From Chlorophyllum brunneum (taxonomy: Eukaryota > Basidiomycota > Agaricomycetes > Agaricales > Agaricaceae), in NCBI GenBank assembly GCA_963576785.1, contig OY756148.1, positions 1,798,001-1,862,000 on the forward strand: a stretch of 64,000 bases of DNA. Direction: 5' to 3'. Below are positions 1 through 11,100 of the stretch, piece by piece. Numbering within the stretch: position 1 is the first letter of the stretch; every line of letters begins with the position of its first letter. The notes under the pieces are model-generated. The model had not been told where the DNA came from. It worked only from the letters and a program-made list of their open reading frames with translations, and searched no databases. The position numbers and the translations under genes were made by a program.

Positions 1-2960
1 CTGGACTTTGGGTTGTGGTGAGTATAGTCATTGAGACATGGGATACTCCAAAGTCTGTCACCATTGCTCGGTGAGCGTCAGATACAAGGACATTGCTCTA
101 CGCATCCAGAATCAGACGGTTGCATGAGAAGTAAGAGGAAAATTATGATACCGCTTTGAGGTCAGAGTGTATGATTTTCGATTCGTGTAGGTATTGTATG
201 CCATCGATGATATCAGAGATCTGGCGCATGTGAGCAATGACGACAGAGGAGCAGAGCCAATGAGGCACTCACGAGTAGTACTCGAGGGCTGTCAGGGAAT
301 AAATTTAGATAGGCAAGGAGATCACCGTTCCGTATCCATGGTGAAACAATACAAACTCTTGGTATCGGTTCGTCCGACGTGTAGACGCCGTAAAATGGGA
401 CGATATTCTTATGTGACAGGTGTGCCCATAGGACGAGTTCCTTCATGTGTGCCTATCATATCAACGGTATTGATTGACCACGTCAGGCAGGAGGAAGGGG
501 GAGAACACTCACTTTCATACTCCGTTCGTTACCTCCTCCAGAGTATAGGCGGACGGCTTTTACGCATATATCATGACTTCTGTACATTCCCTTGTAGATG
601 AAACCAAACCCTCCGAAATTGTGATGCTTTGCGAGATCGCATTGAACACCGTCAAGTTGACAAGATGTCGGAAAGACCTGCGCAGACCGAGCAAGCTTAG
701 AAAGGAGAGAAAGTAGGTTTTTTCTCTCGTTAAGCTCGATTTGACCGTCATCATCATCAAGAATCTTCGATCACTGTATATGAGGTTTTAACATATCAAT
801 GGGTTATGATATAACGTACTTGATTGAGGAAATCGACCACGCGCTGAGCGTCGTCTCCCGTAAGGTCAGCAAGCTGTGCTCTCGTCGCTGGATTCCCAGT
901 GAGACTGCCTATCAAAGCTCGAGATTTGGTGTAAGCGGCATCCCTGGTGTTGGAACCCGTTAGAGATCGGGTGATATGATTGTCGTCGGATGCCGTAACA
1001 TCACTTTCTGAGTTCGCACTCCTCGATTTACTATTGAAAACCTTGAGGAAAACAGATGTAAGCTTTTCAATGCTCGACTGTCCTTTTGTATGTCCCAGTT
1101 TTCCAGCGGTTTCCTTTGGAACTGGAAACCGCGAGCTACCGGGGCTCGAAGTCCGTCTCTTGTGTCCCCTACCCCCGTTGGCGTTAGTCGCGTCAGGTAC
1201 TTGGGGTGGATTCACAACAATTATGGGTGTCGGTGACTGGGGTGCTGGTACGGCAGACGCGCGAGGTTGTGTGTCATCGTTGGGTGGGGTGGCTGGCCCA
1301 GTTGCGGGCTGAGGTTCTGTCGAATTTACAGGGGCCAAAACTGCAGGCATATGAGGTTGCGAGACCTCACTGGGTGGTGTAACTGGTGCAGTCGCGGGTT
1401 TACGTTTCGTCGAATCTTGCGATGCAGGCCCACGGGGTTGCGGAGGTTTAGATGGAGGTTTTGGTTTCTTCGAATCTACAGGACTCGTGGGGTGGGGCGA
1501 GGAAGGGATGTTATTCGAACTGCGACGGATAGGTCGAGTATGTGTATTCCGTTGTGAGGGAGTCTGCACCTGCGGTTGCGTGGGCGCCCGCTCGCTGGCG
1601 ACAGCTGCAGAGGCGCCTTTATTCTTCCGACGACTACGGCCATCTTGGCTTCTTGAGCGGCTGATTACAGGCACATCGGTATATTGGACCTGAGTAGTGT
1701 GATCAAGTATCCTAGCATTTCGTTTCCCCTTGTCTTTGTTACCGGGAGGCGAAGAGACTCCATCGCTGGACCGTGCCTTCTGTTCAGGGATTTTTGGAGA
1801 CGTAGATGCAGCTACCACGTCAGCAAGGCGTTTGTACCCTGGTCGGTGTTGGTAGTAGTGTACTAGTACCGCACGTGCTTCAAGGTCTTCGACGGTATTT
1901 CCAAAAACGCTGGGGCGACCGTCTGTTCTCGGAATACCGGCAAAGGCGGATAACCACCTATGAGTGATGATAGTGTCGATATTGGCGCGGCGCGTGGGAT
2001 CCGGAACAAGCATCATCTTGAGTAGATCCTTGGCGTCGGCAGAGGTATGGTCGGGGAAGGAGAGGGGAGTTCTGGCAATGTATTTGTAAAGTAGATTGAC
2101 ATCTTCACCATCAGGGTTGGCTGGATCATCGTCAAAAGGTAGGATACCAGCGACCATGGCATAGAGAATGACCCCACAACTCCAAATATCAGCAGCCTTG
2201 CCCGAATAGCGGCCTTGGCCGACAACCAGTTCGGGCGCGGCATAGCAGGGACTACCGCAGCGAGTTTCCATGAGATCGTCTGATTTCCTTTGAAAGGAAT
2301 TAGCGAAGTAGAAGTCGTTGATGACGAGATTCCCGTTGCTATCAAGGAGAAGGTTTTCGAGTTTGAGATCACGGTGAGCGATCTTCTTCTGGTGGATGTA
2401 CCAGACTCCAGAGATGAGCTGAGAAAAGAGTCTGGCAGCTTCTTTTTCTCTGAGGGGGCGGTGGGTGAGGATGTAATCCAAGAGCTCGCCTCTGGGTGGG
2501 TGTTGGAGGATGATCCCGAGGTATTCATCGCTTTCGATGACGTCGTAGAGGCAGACAATGTTTGGATGTTTAAGAGACTACAAACCATGTTGAGGTCAGA
2601 CCCGAAAGTGGAATAAACGGAAGAACGCACAAGGATAACTTCAACCTCACGCGCAATATTCGACCGCCGAGTAGTATCAGTTAGAAATTTGCGCTGAATA
2701 GTCTTGACAGCTACCTCTTCTCCCGTTTGAGCATGGACTCCAAGTCTGACTTTGTAAAAATCTTCCCTTTCTAGAGTTTGAAGTAGGAGGTAGGAACCGA
2801 ATTTGGGGATCGTGCGAGCTTCAGATGGATGGGCAGTCGCGTAAGACTTTACTGCCGGATAACGAAAGATATCGTCTTCCTGGGTAGAGGCTGCAGCTAA
2901 GTCAGAGGTTGACCGTGGTTTGCGAGCAGCATCTTGTGGTTTTAGAGCACTTGGTGCCAT
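1..2960 (-). CDS. Kin4-like pseudokinase fused to TKL kinase (copy A, truncated by window edge)
   Basis: The start ATG is at 2960-2958. Exon 1 (2960-2631, 110 codons) and exon 2 (2577-820, 586 codons) encode a Kin4/Frk1-type CAMK kinase fold, then a proline/serine-rich tail, then the linker ending LTGDDAQRVVDFLNQ. After an intron, using acceptor CGAAG before base 764, the frame continues into a TKL kinase: glycine loop FGGFGFIYKG, lysine in CVKAVRLYS, catalytic HSDLKASN, and DFG. The TKL part runs off the window at base 1. The first kinase keeps K86, H178-R179-D180 and the APE region (CYAAPE), but residues 64-69 read EREDFY where GEGEFG is usual, and 198-200 read DFY instead of DFG. It is therefore probably a pseudokinase or atypical. 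Fusion is visible because the kinase tail and the TKL-type linker share one exon. It diverges from the eIF2D pseudogene. Two separate genes cannot be excluded without RNA. Confidence 0.82.
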
Positions 2961-3050
2961 TGAAGGAGGATGGGAGAGACGACCTTGGTTGCTGTTAATG
3001 CGCCATATGCACCACCGGTGAATGAATAAAGCCGCTCTTCTATCAAGATC
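2961..3050. promoter_or_regulatory. putative upstream region of copy A (divergent with eIF2D pseudogene)
   Basis: This short stretch between the copy A start codon and the decayed eIF2D copy corresponds in position to the 202 nt divergent spacer upstream of copy C. No clear TATA box is seen. The promoter role is inferred from position only. Confidence 0.35.
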
Positions 3051-3850
3051 CCGTTAACATATATGGAAATAAAACGTCATGGTTGACGTGGGAACATTTA
3101 TGATCATCAACCTCTAAAATAAGACATCGTCACCTCAGACAGATGCAAACTCAAACGACGCGTCCATTCTACCTTCTCAACAACAAATATAACACCAATA
3201 TTCTTATCCTAGACAACATCCTCACAACAAATTCTTTACATACGCAAAAGAACCCGGCGTACGTCTTTCGTTTGCTTTAATTGGTCATCAGAACTGGAGT
3301 GATTTAGACCCTGTATTCAGATCGGGTGCATGGAAATCCTTTCTTTTTAGTTTAAAGGATCTGCAGTAGGCGGTGCCGATCTTGAGATTCCCGGGGGGTC
3401 AAAATCTACTCGTTTACTCCCGCACCCGTGAATCAAGCCAATTAATTTATCACACACACACACAGTCTACACTCGGTCTAGTCGTGGCACTTCAACGATC
3501 AAGTAAGAAGAACGATGATGGTACTATAGCTAGGCTTGCTTCGCCACCACTTCCTACTGGGAGAATGGCGATAGAGTAAAGACTTAGAAGCGGGGGGCAA
3601 GGCTGTGCTGGTTTTGCATACTTGGAAAGCTTACCTTTGGAAGATGGGGTAGAGCGACGTACCGCCTAGTACGCCTTTAGGCACTAACTATCGGGCTGAC
3701 TAAGGTGACGAAGATGTGATGGAGGATAGGGAGGAGATTAAAGAAGGCGAGTGCAACGTCGCTGTCCAGGACGAAGAGACAGATGATGAGGAAGTTACCG
3801 ATTCAATACCCAAACTCACCTATAGACCGCACCAAATTTCTTATCCGTGT
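3050..3850 (+). pseudogene. decayed 5' part of eIF2D (duplicate of 12032-12960)
   Basis: Blocks align by eye to the intact eIF2D gene downstream. They include the TACGCAAAAGAACCCGGCGT junction of exon 1 and intron 1, the intron region with TCAGAACTGGAGT, the segment encoding KNDDGT...RLxSPPL...GRMA, the VLHTWK segment, and the acidic segment before the KxTY region. The start codon and N-terminal MFKKP region are not intact and there are stops and indels throughout. The similarity fades near 3850, before the SWIB and SUI1 regions, so the copy is also truncated at its 3' end. A CA-rich microsatellite (about 3452-3464) lies inside. It diverges from kinase copy A exactly as functional eIF2D diverges from kinase copy C. 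Confidence 0.8.
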
Positions 3851-4432
3851 ACCTGTTAAGGACACCACCACGAAATTTTGAACAGAGACAGGCCTTCTGG
3901 ACGTCATTCATTTGTTCTCCGCGTCATCGTCGTGCTAGAATGCCTTGCTGTCCCACCCGGAAGAAGTTGATGCCTGAAAACGGGCAATTGATTACCAATT
4001 TTGGCAGGCCATTCTTCAAAGTATTGTGTTGTTCTCGCCGATCACGGTCTCAATAGGACAGGGCCCTATTTTTAGTTGAGACTGAGGCTGTTGAAAGAGA
4101 GTTAACCAGACCATCATGGTATAAAAGCTTGAGCTTTGAATACATGAGGGGTCGATCAAACTTGGATGTGTTCAGATATGCGACCTATTTGGGCAAGTTG
4201 CAGCTTAGTTTATTCCAACCTCCACCTCGAACCTGTATTCTCCTTCGTTCCATTCTCTCCCTTCCCATCCAACTCTTCTTTCTCGTCTCCGCCAGCGCCG
4301 CAGTCAATACCCCTCGGAACTTTGAACTACAGCAACTTCTGCTCAAGTGCCATCTCGTCGCGAATTCAATCCCTGTACTCAACAACCCATTTAGATTGAG
4401 GTGTGACAGATGTGGAAACCTTAGTTTGCTTT
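3851..4432. other. unassigned spacer between eIF2D pseudogene and copy B
   Basis: I see no convincing coding pattern here. Short open frames exist, but they have no recognisable domains and no splice-consistent continuation. It lies downstream of the 3' end of the Rheb-TKL gene and probably holds its 3' untranslated region plus rearranged DNA. Confidence 0.4.
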
Positions 4433-7134
4433 CTATTTCCACTTTACCATTCCCCTCACTGATAAATCATTGTTGAATCTATACAGTACGTGAGCGGCAA
4501 CTCCACCATCATTCAAGCCACTTGCCTGTTGTAGAATTTCATACACTCGTTCATGACTGATCTTCGTGTCGAACCTAGCCCTCTTCATGTCCAAGAAGGC
4601 TGCCCTATCGTCGACTTGTGGGCGATTATCCTGAACTTCTAGATCTGCGATAAATTGCCTAATTTCCCGGCATCCTGGACGTTTCTCAGGATCATAACTC
4701 CAGCACTCCTCCATCAATGTCCACATTTGATCCTCAGCTTCACTCTTCCTGCTGTCCCTCGGTGCTGGCCGGAGTGGAACGACCCCGCCTTTGATAAGAG
4801 CGAATATCAACTGTGCAGCATTCTTGTAATTCGAAAATGGCATTTCGCCAGTGAAGATCTTGAATACCATGAGATTAAAGACGAAACACTGTCTTCTGAG
4901 TCCAGCTCACCTCATAGCAGACACAACCAAATGCCCAGATATCACTCTCCTCCGTCGCTGGTGCACCGTCTTCCTTAAACATTTCGGGGGCCATCCAATT
5001 TGCTGTACCGGCCGGGCTTTGGGTCGTGGTGAGTAGAGTCATTGAGACATGGGATATTCCAAAATCGGTCAGCATTGCCCGCTGGGTGTCAGATACGAGG
5101 ACATTGCTCTAGAAATTGGGTATCAGACCACTAAACGAATAGTATGGGATGAATCACTGTACCGCTTTGAGGTCAGAGTGTATGATTTTTGACTCGTGTA
5201 GATATTGTAGGCCAGCGATGATATCGGAAATCTTGTGGATTTAAACAATGACAAAGGAGTAAGAGTCAATGAGATACTCACAAGTAGTACTCGAGGGCCT
5301 TGAGGGAATGCATTTAAATAAGCAAGAAGATCACCGTTCCGTATCCATGGTGAAACAATGCAAATCCTTGGTGTTGCTTCGTCCGAGAGATAGACTCCGT
5401 AAAACGGAAGGATATTTTCATGTGACAGGTGTGCCCATAGGACGAGTTCCTTCACATGCGCCTGTCACAGTCGCATTTTTAATCAACTAGGATATAAAAA
5501 GAGAAGAACACCTACTTTCATATTACGTTCGTTATCTCCCCCGGAATACAAGCGGACAGCCTTTACACATATATCATGGTTCCTATGCATTCCCTTGTAT
5601 ATGAAACCAAACCCTCCGAAATTGTGATGCTTGGCGAGATCACATTGGACACCCTGGAGCCGATAACATGTTGGGAAGACCTGAGCAGACCTAGCAAGTT
5701 TAGAAAGGAGAGCAAGGAGGCCTTTTCTTTCATTAAGCTCCATTTGACCGTCCTGATCGTCAAGAACCTTCCGATCACTGTATGTGAGCCCGTAAATACC
5801 AGGCGGTTGTATAACCTACCTGATTGAGGAAATCGACCACACTCTGAGCGTCATCTCCTGTGAGGCCAGCAAGTTGTGCTCTCGTCACAGGACTTCTCGC
5901 GAGACTGCATATCAAAGTTCGAGATCTGGTGTAGGCGACACCCGTAGTATGGGAACTTGTTGGAGGGTCCGTGAGATGACTCTCGTCAGGGTCCGTAAGA
6001 GTTTCTGTGCTCGTATTCGCACTACCACCGGAAATGTTGAACAAAGAAGATGTAAACCTGTCGGTACTCGATGTCCTCCGTTTCTCGATTTCTGCCAGGC
6101 ACAACTCGAAAACCTTGTCTACAGTTTCGTGTGATTCCACAACATGGTTATACTCCAGGTACAATGACTACGTACCGACGTTGATATTCTCCTTTGCACT
6201 CACCTCAACGAATGCAGCCCGGTTGGTCTTGGCAAGCATCGCACCGTCAGCTGTGGCAACTTGTCGCCTATATGAATTCGGACCAACGTCAGCATATACC
6301 TTCAAAACCATTGGAGAACCAGTCGGCGATTGGGAGCGCTGGGAATGGCAGGGATTGCATTGACGAAAGTCCCTCATATGAAGGATGGGTGATCAGGAGA
6401 TTGGATGACAAGCCAGGAGAGTCATGGAAAACCCCACCCTTTTGGAGAAAAAACCAAGTAATAATGCCGACTCACCCAGTGGATGCAAGATCGCTCTCTG
6501 AGCCTACAATTACGCAGGGTATATCGCCCATCCCACAGAAATCGATGATCTTGTCATACACAATCTGGATCATGTCGAAGGAACTACGAGATGTGACAGA
6601 GTATACGAGAATGTAACCATGGATTCCAATGGCATGTTGTGCATTTATCGGCGAGTACTCGTCCTATTGAAGGTCTGTCTGAATGGGTGGGGAAGTAGGG
6701 CATGAGGCAATCGCACCAGACCGGCAGTGTCGATGATACGACAGTCGTATTCGAGGCCTTTGTATTTCACACTCTTTGCAAAAGTAGTCTCGATGGTGGG
6801 ATAATATGCATCCAGAAAATGATTCTAGGATAAATTGATAGATGTCAACCCCGAGGATAGAGTAAGGTAGAGCACAGAGGAAGGCACCTCGATGAACCGT
6901 TTCACCAACGAGGATTTGCCTATTTATCCCGCCAACCATCGACCATGGCAATCCAGGATCACATGAGACATCGTACCAGAAAATCAACAAGCAAGAGAAA
7001 GAAGCCCAATGGGATTATTATCAGCATACGAAAGCCAATTCGCGCAACGTTGGGTACTTACCAACTGAACGCCGCCCCAACACCGCAATCTTTCTTCTCT
7101 TCACTGATGTCGCCGCTGAGTTTGATGTAAACAT
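4433..7134 (-). CDS. Rheb-like GTPase fused to TKL kinase (copy B)
   Basis: The start ATG is at 7134-7132. Exons 7134-7062, 6919-6888, 6824-6717, 6663-6476, 6267-6176 and 6118-5820 join in frame (264 codons) into a Rheb-like GTPase plus linker. P-loop GRRSVGKSS is at residues 20-28, switch I YYPTIETTF, DTAG-L-DEYS at 67-75, IHGYILVYSVTSRSSFD, and VFELCLAEIEKR. The last GTPase helix and the TKL linker (LTGDDAQSVVDFLNQ) share exon 6. Then comes a TKL kinase with GGFGFIYKG, CVKAVRLYS, HSDLKASN, DFGIS, MAPEMF and GEMPFSNYKNA. Oddities: residue 71 is Leu (CTG) where Rheb/Ras have Gln64/Gln61; the NKxD motif reads SESD (126-129); there is no CAAX end. The 3' end is uncertain: a GC-donor intron would end translation at 4467, readthrough at 4433. 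Exon boundaries are my inference, but all phases fit. Confidence 0.85.
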
Positions 7135-7329
7135 ATGTGTTATCTATTTCAGATATTACCCGAGTGGGCTGGTGATGAGCTTCGAGTAGAAATGGAAATC
7201 TACCTCTTGTCTTCTCAACAACCCAACCCAGCATGAAGCGCCAATTTACTGGCTTGTGCGGTCACATGTTCAACGTACACATATTGCTAAGAGCACACCT
7301 ACTCCTAAGGTGTGGTGAGCATAAGAATT
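7135..7329. promoter_or_regulatory. putative promoter of Rheb-TKL gene (B)
   Basis: This is the 195 nt between the start of copy B and the 3' end of the next relic on the same strand. The head-to-tail packing leaves little room for regulation. No definite TATA or other element is recognised. Confidence 0.3.
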
Positions 7330-8060
7330 TCATCCCCGTTCTCTGCTTCCCTGCTCTTTCCCTCTACCCAGTTCTCCCCTCTGATTGATCCCCGTTGAAC
7401 CTATACAGCACGTGAGCGGCCAATCCACCAACCGTCCAGGCCGCTGCAGGATCCAGTACACTCGTTCATATTTGCTCGCGTTGAGCCGAGCCCTCTTCAC
7501 GTCCAAGACTGCACCATATTCAACCGGTGGGCGATTATCCTGGACCTCCAGATCCGCGATAAACTGCCGGATTTCTTGGCATCTCGGGCGTTCCTTGCGG
7601 TCATAGTTCCAGCACCTCTCCATGACTGGCCATATCCGTTCTTCAGCTTCAGTCTTCCTGTCATGTCCTTATGCTTGTCGTAGTGGAAAGACCCGGTGTC
7701 TGATAAGACTTTTATCAACTGTACAGTGTTCTTGTAATACGAGAATGGTTTCTGGCCTGTGAAGACCTTGAAAACTGTGATGCCTATTTATACCGCGAAC
7801 CATCGATCATGGTAATCCAGAGTCACACGAGAAAGACCAAGTCTATGAGATATACGACAGTCTCAAAAAAGCAAAGAAAGGAACATAAAAAGGTTCAATC
7901 AAGTTGTTATCGGCCTATGAAAGCCAAAAACGCGCGACGTCACACACACACACCAAGTGAGTGCGGCCCCAACGCCACAATCTTTCTTCCCCCTCACAGA
8001 TACTACCGCTGAGTTTGATGTCGACATACGTACTTACTATTCCGGATACTGCCAGATTGA
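7330..8060 (-). pseudogene. relic of a second Rheb-TKL fusion (internal deletion)
   Basis: Read on the minus strand, about 8060-7780 resembles the first exon, first intron and following bases of the Rheb module of copy B: the same 'tttgatgt...ccgctgag' leader, the segment encoding KIVALG, and matching intron bases. The sequence then jumps directly to the last third of a TKL kinase (7780-7330), with RCWNYD, EIRQFIADLEVQDNRPP and a degenerate YERVYWILQ. Everything between, meaning switch regions, linker and kinase N-lobe, is missing. The TKL part is frameshifted near 7620-7700. It is a non-functional deletion derivative and shows that Rheb-TKL was duplicated at least once. A CA repeat lies near 7942-7953. 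Confidence 0.75.
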
Positions 8061-8130
8061 ACCGGTGATGAGCTTCAAGTAGGGCTAGGAGATACACATG
8101 CTGCCAAGTACCTTACAAACACACCTATTG

Positions 8131-11100
8131 CTAAGATGTAGTGAACATGAGGCCTTCATCAACCTCTTCTCCGCTCCCCTTGTCCTTGCCTTCACTTTCT
8201 GCCTTATCATCCTCCCCCTCGACCGATCTTTGTTGAACCTAAACAGTACGTAAGGCTCGAGCCAGTCCATCAACCGCCCAGGACACTCACCTGTTGTAGA
8301 ATCTCGCACACTCGTTCATAATTGATCTTCGTGTTGAACCTAGTCCTCTTCACATCCAAGAAGCTTGCACGATCGACGGGTGGACGATTATCCTGAACTT
8401 CCAGGTCCGCGATAAACTGTCGGATTTCCCGGCATCCCGGGCGTTTCTCAGGATCATAATTCCAACACCTCCCCATCAATATCCACATTTGATCCTCAGC
8501 GTCACTCCCCCTGCCATCCCTTGGTGCTGGCCGGAGTGGAACGACCCCGCCTTTAATAAGAGCGAATATCAACTGTGCAGCATTCTTGTAATTCGAAAAT
8601 GGCATTTCGCCGGTGAAGATCTTGGATACCATGAGATTAAAGACGAAACACTGTCGTCCGAGTCCAGCTCACTTCGTAGCACACACAACCAAATGCCCAG
8701 ATATCACTCTCCTCTGTCGCTGGTGCACCGTCTTCCTTGAACATTTCTGGGGCCATCCAGTTTGCTGTACCGGCCGGGCTTTGGGTCGTGGTGAGTAGAG
8801 TCATTGAGACATGGGATATTCCAAAATCGGTCAGCATTGCCCGCTGGGTGTCAGATACGAGGACATTGCTCTAGAAATTGGGTATCAGACCACTAAACGA
8901 ATAGTATTGGATGAGTCACTGTACCGCTTTGAGGTCAGAGTGTATGATTTTTGACTCGTGTAGATATTGTAGGCCAGCGATGATATCGGAAATCTTGTGG
9001 ATTTAAACAATGACAAAGGAGTAAGAGTCAATGAGATACTCACGAGTAGTACTCGAGGGCCTTGAGGGAATGCATTTAAATAAGCAAGAAGATCACCGTT
9101 CCGTATCCATGGTGAAACAATGCAAATCCTTGGTATCGCTTCGTCCGAGAGATAGACTCCGTAAAACGGAAGGATATTTTCATGTGACAGGTGTGCCCAT
9201 AGGACGAGCTCCTTCACATGCGCCTGTCATAGTCGCATTTCTAATCAACTATAATATAAGAAGAGAGGAGCACCTACTTTCATATTCCGTTCATTATCAC
9301 CCCCAGAATACAAGCGGACAGCTTTGACACAAATAGTATGATTTTTATGCATTCCCTTGTAGATGAAACCAAACCCTCCGAAATTGTGATGTTTGGCGAG
9401 ATCGCATTGGACGCCCTTGAGCCGATAACATGCCGGAAAAACCTGGGCAGACCTAGCAAGTTTGGAAAGAAGAGCAAGTAGACGTTTTCTTTCATTAAGC
9501 TCCATTTGACCATCTTGATCGTCAAGAATCTTCCGAACATACTTTGTGAGGGCTAAAATACCAATGGGTTATTCGTATAACGTACTTGATTGAGAAAGTC
9601 AACCATGCGCTGAGCCTTGTCTCCCGTAAGTTCAGCAAGCCTTGCCCTCGTCGCAGGACTCCCTGCGAGATTCAATATCAAAGCTCGAGCTTTCTTGTAA
9701 GCAGCAGGCGCTATCTTTGGACTCGTCGGAGATTCCATAACAACATAACCTTCCCCAGATCCCGATGCACTTTCTGGGCTCGCATTCGCACTACCATTGA
9801 AAAACTTGACAAAAGCCGATGTAAGCTTATCAATGCTCGATCGTCCTTTAACATGTCCCAGCCTGCCAGTGGCTTTCTTCGAAGCTGAATACCACGAACC
9901 ACCAGGACTCGAAGTCCCCTTGCTGTGGTACGGAATTTTTGTTGGATGATGTTCCCTGTCTTTGTTGGTGTTAATCGAGTCAAGGCTTGGGGTTCTTGTC
10001 ACAATGACCGGGGGTATAGAAATGGGGTACCTTTCTATGTGAATTGGGGCGGGCGGTGTATATATCTGGTGCGGTGGTGTAGAAGGCACCACAGGCGGTA
10101 TATATGGTTGGTATGGTGGGGTGGAAGGTACGACATGCGGTATATATGGCTGGAACTCTGGTGGGGAGGGTGTAGTCGGAGGTATGTATGGCCGGTACGG
10201 TATTGATGAGGGCATAACAATCGGGGGTTCTCTGTTCTTGGTACTGTATTGCGGAAATGTCGGGAGTGGAGGCGGAAGAATTGTACGAGGTTGCGGGGCC
10301 TTGATAGGTATAGGTTTAGATTTCGACGAGTCTATAGGCATTGGCGCTGGGAGTATAATAGGATCAGGCGACGCGGGGAGAGGTTTATTTGAACCACGAC
10401 GGATCGCTCGACTACGTGCATCACGCCGTGAAGGAATTTGTGGTTGCGGTGGGTGCGTAGGATGTCGTTCGATGACAGGGGCGATAGGGATGTTATTGCT
10501 CGACCGACGACCATCATGACTTCTTGGGCGTGTGACTACAGACACGTCGTTGTATTGAACCTGAGTAGTATGTTCAAATATCCTAGCATTCCGCTTCCAG
10601 CTGTCGGTGTTATCTGGAATTGAAGAAGGACCATCACTGGTCTGTGACTTCTGTTCAGAAGTCTCGGACGATATGGCTGCAGCTACCACGTCAGTGAGGC
10701 GCTTATACTCGGGTCGGCGCTGTTGAGAGTGTTCTAGTGCCACACGTTCAAGGTCTTCCACAGTGTTTCCAAACACGTTAGGGCGACCGTCTGTTCTCGG
10801 AGTACCACCAAAGGCGGATAACCACCTATGGTTGATGATAGTGTCGATATTGGCGCGGCGTGTGGGATCCGGAACAAGGATCATGCTGAGGAGATCCTTG
10901 GCGTCGGCGGAGGTATAGGAGGGGAAGGAGAGGGGGGCCGTAGCGATATATGTGTAGAGTAGGTTGATATTGTCGCCATCAGGGTTGGACGGATCATCGT
11001 CAAAAGGTAGGTAACCAGCGAGCATGGCATATAGAATGACACCACAACTCCAAATATCAGCAGTTCTACCTGAATAGCGGTCATCGCTGATAACTAGTTC

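Noticed and set aside
980..1866. Plus-strand open frames opposite exon 2 of copy A
   Set aside because: Antisense shadows of the proline/serine-rich tail, with no start context or domain.
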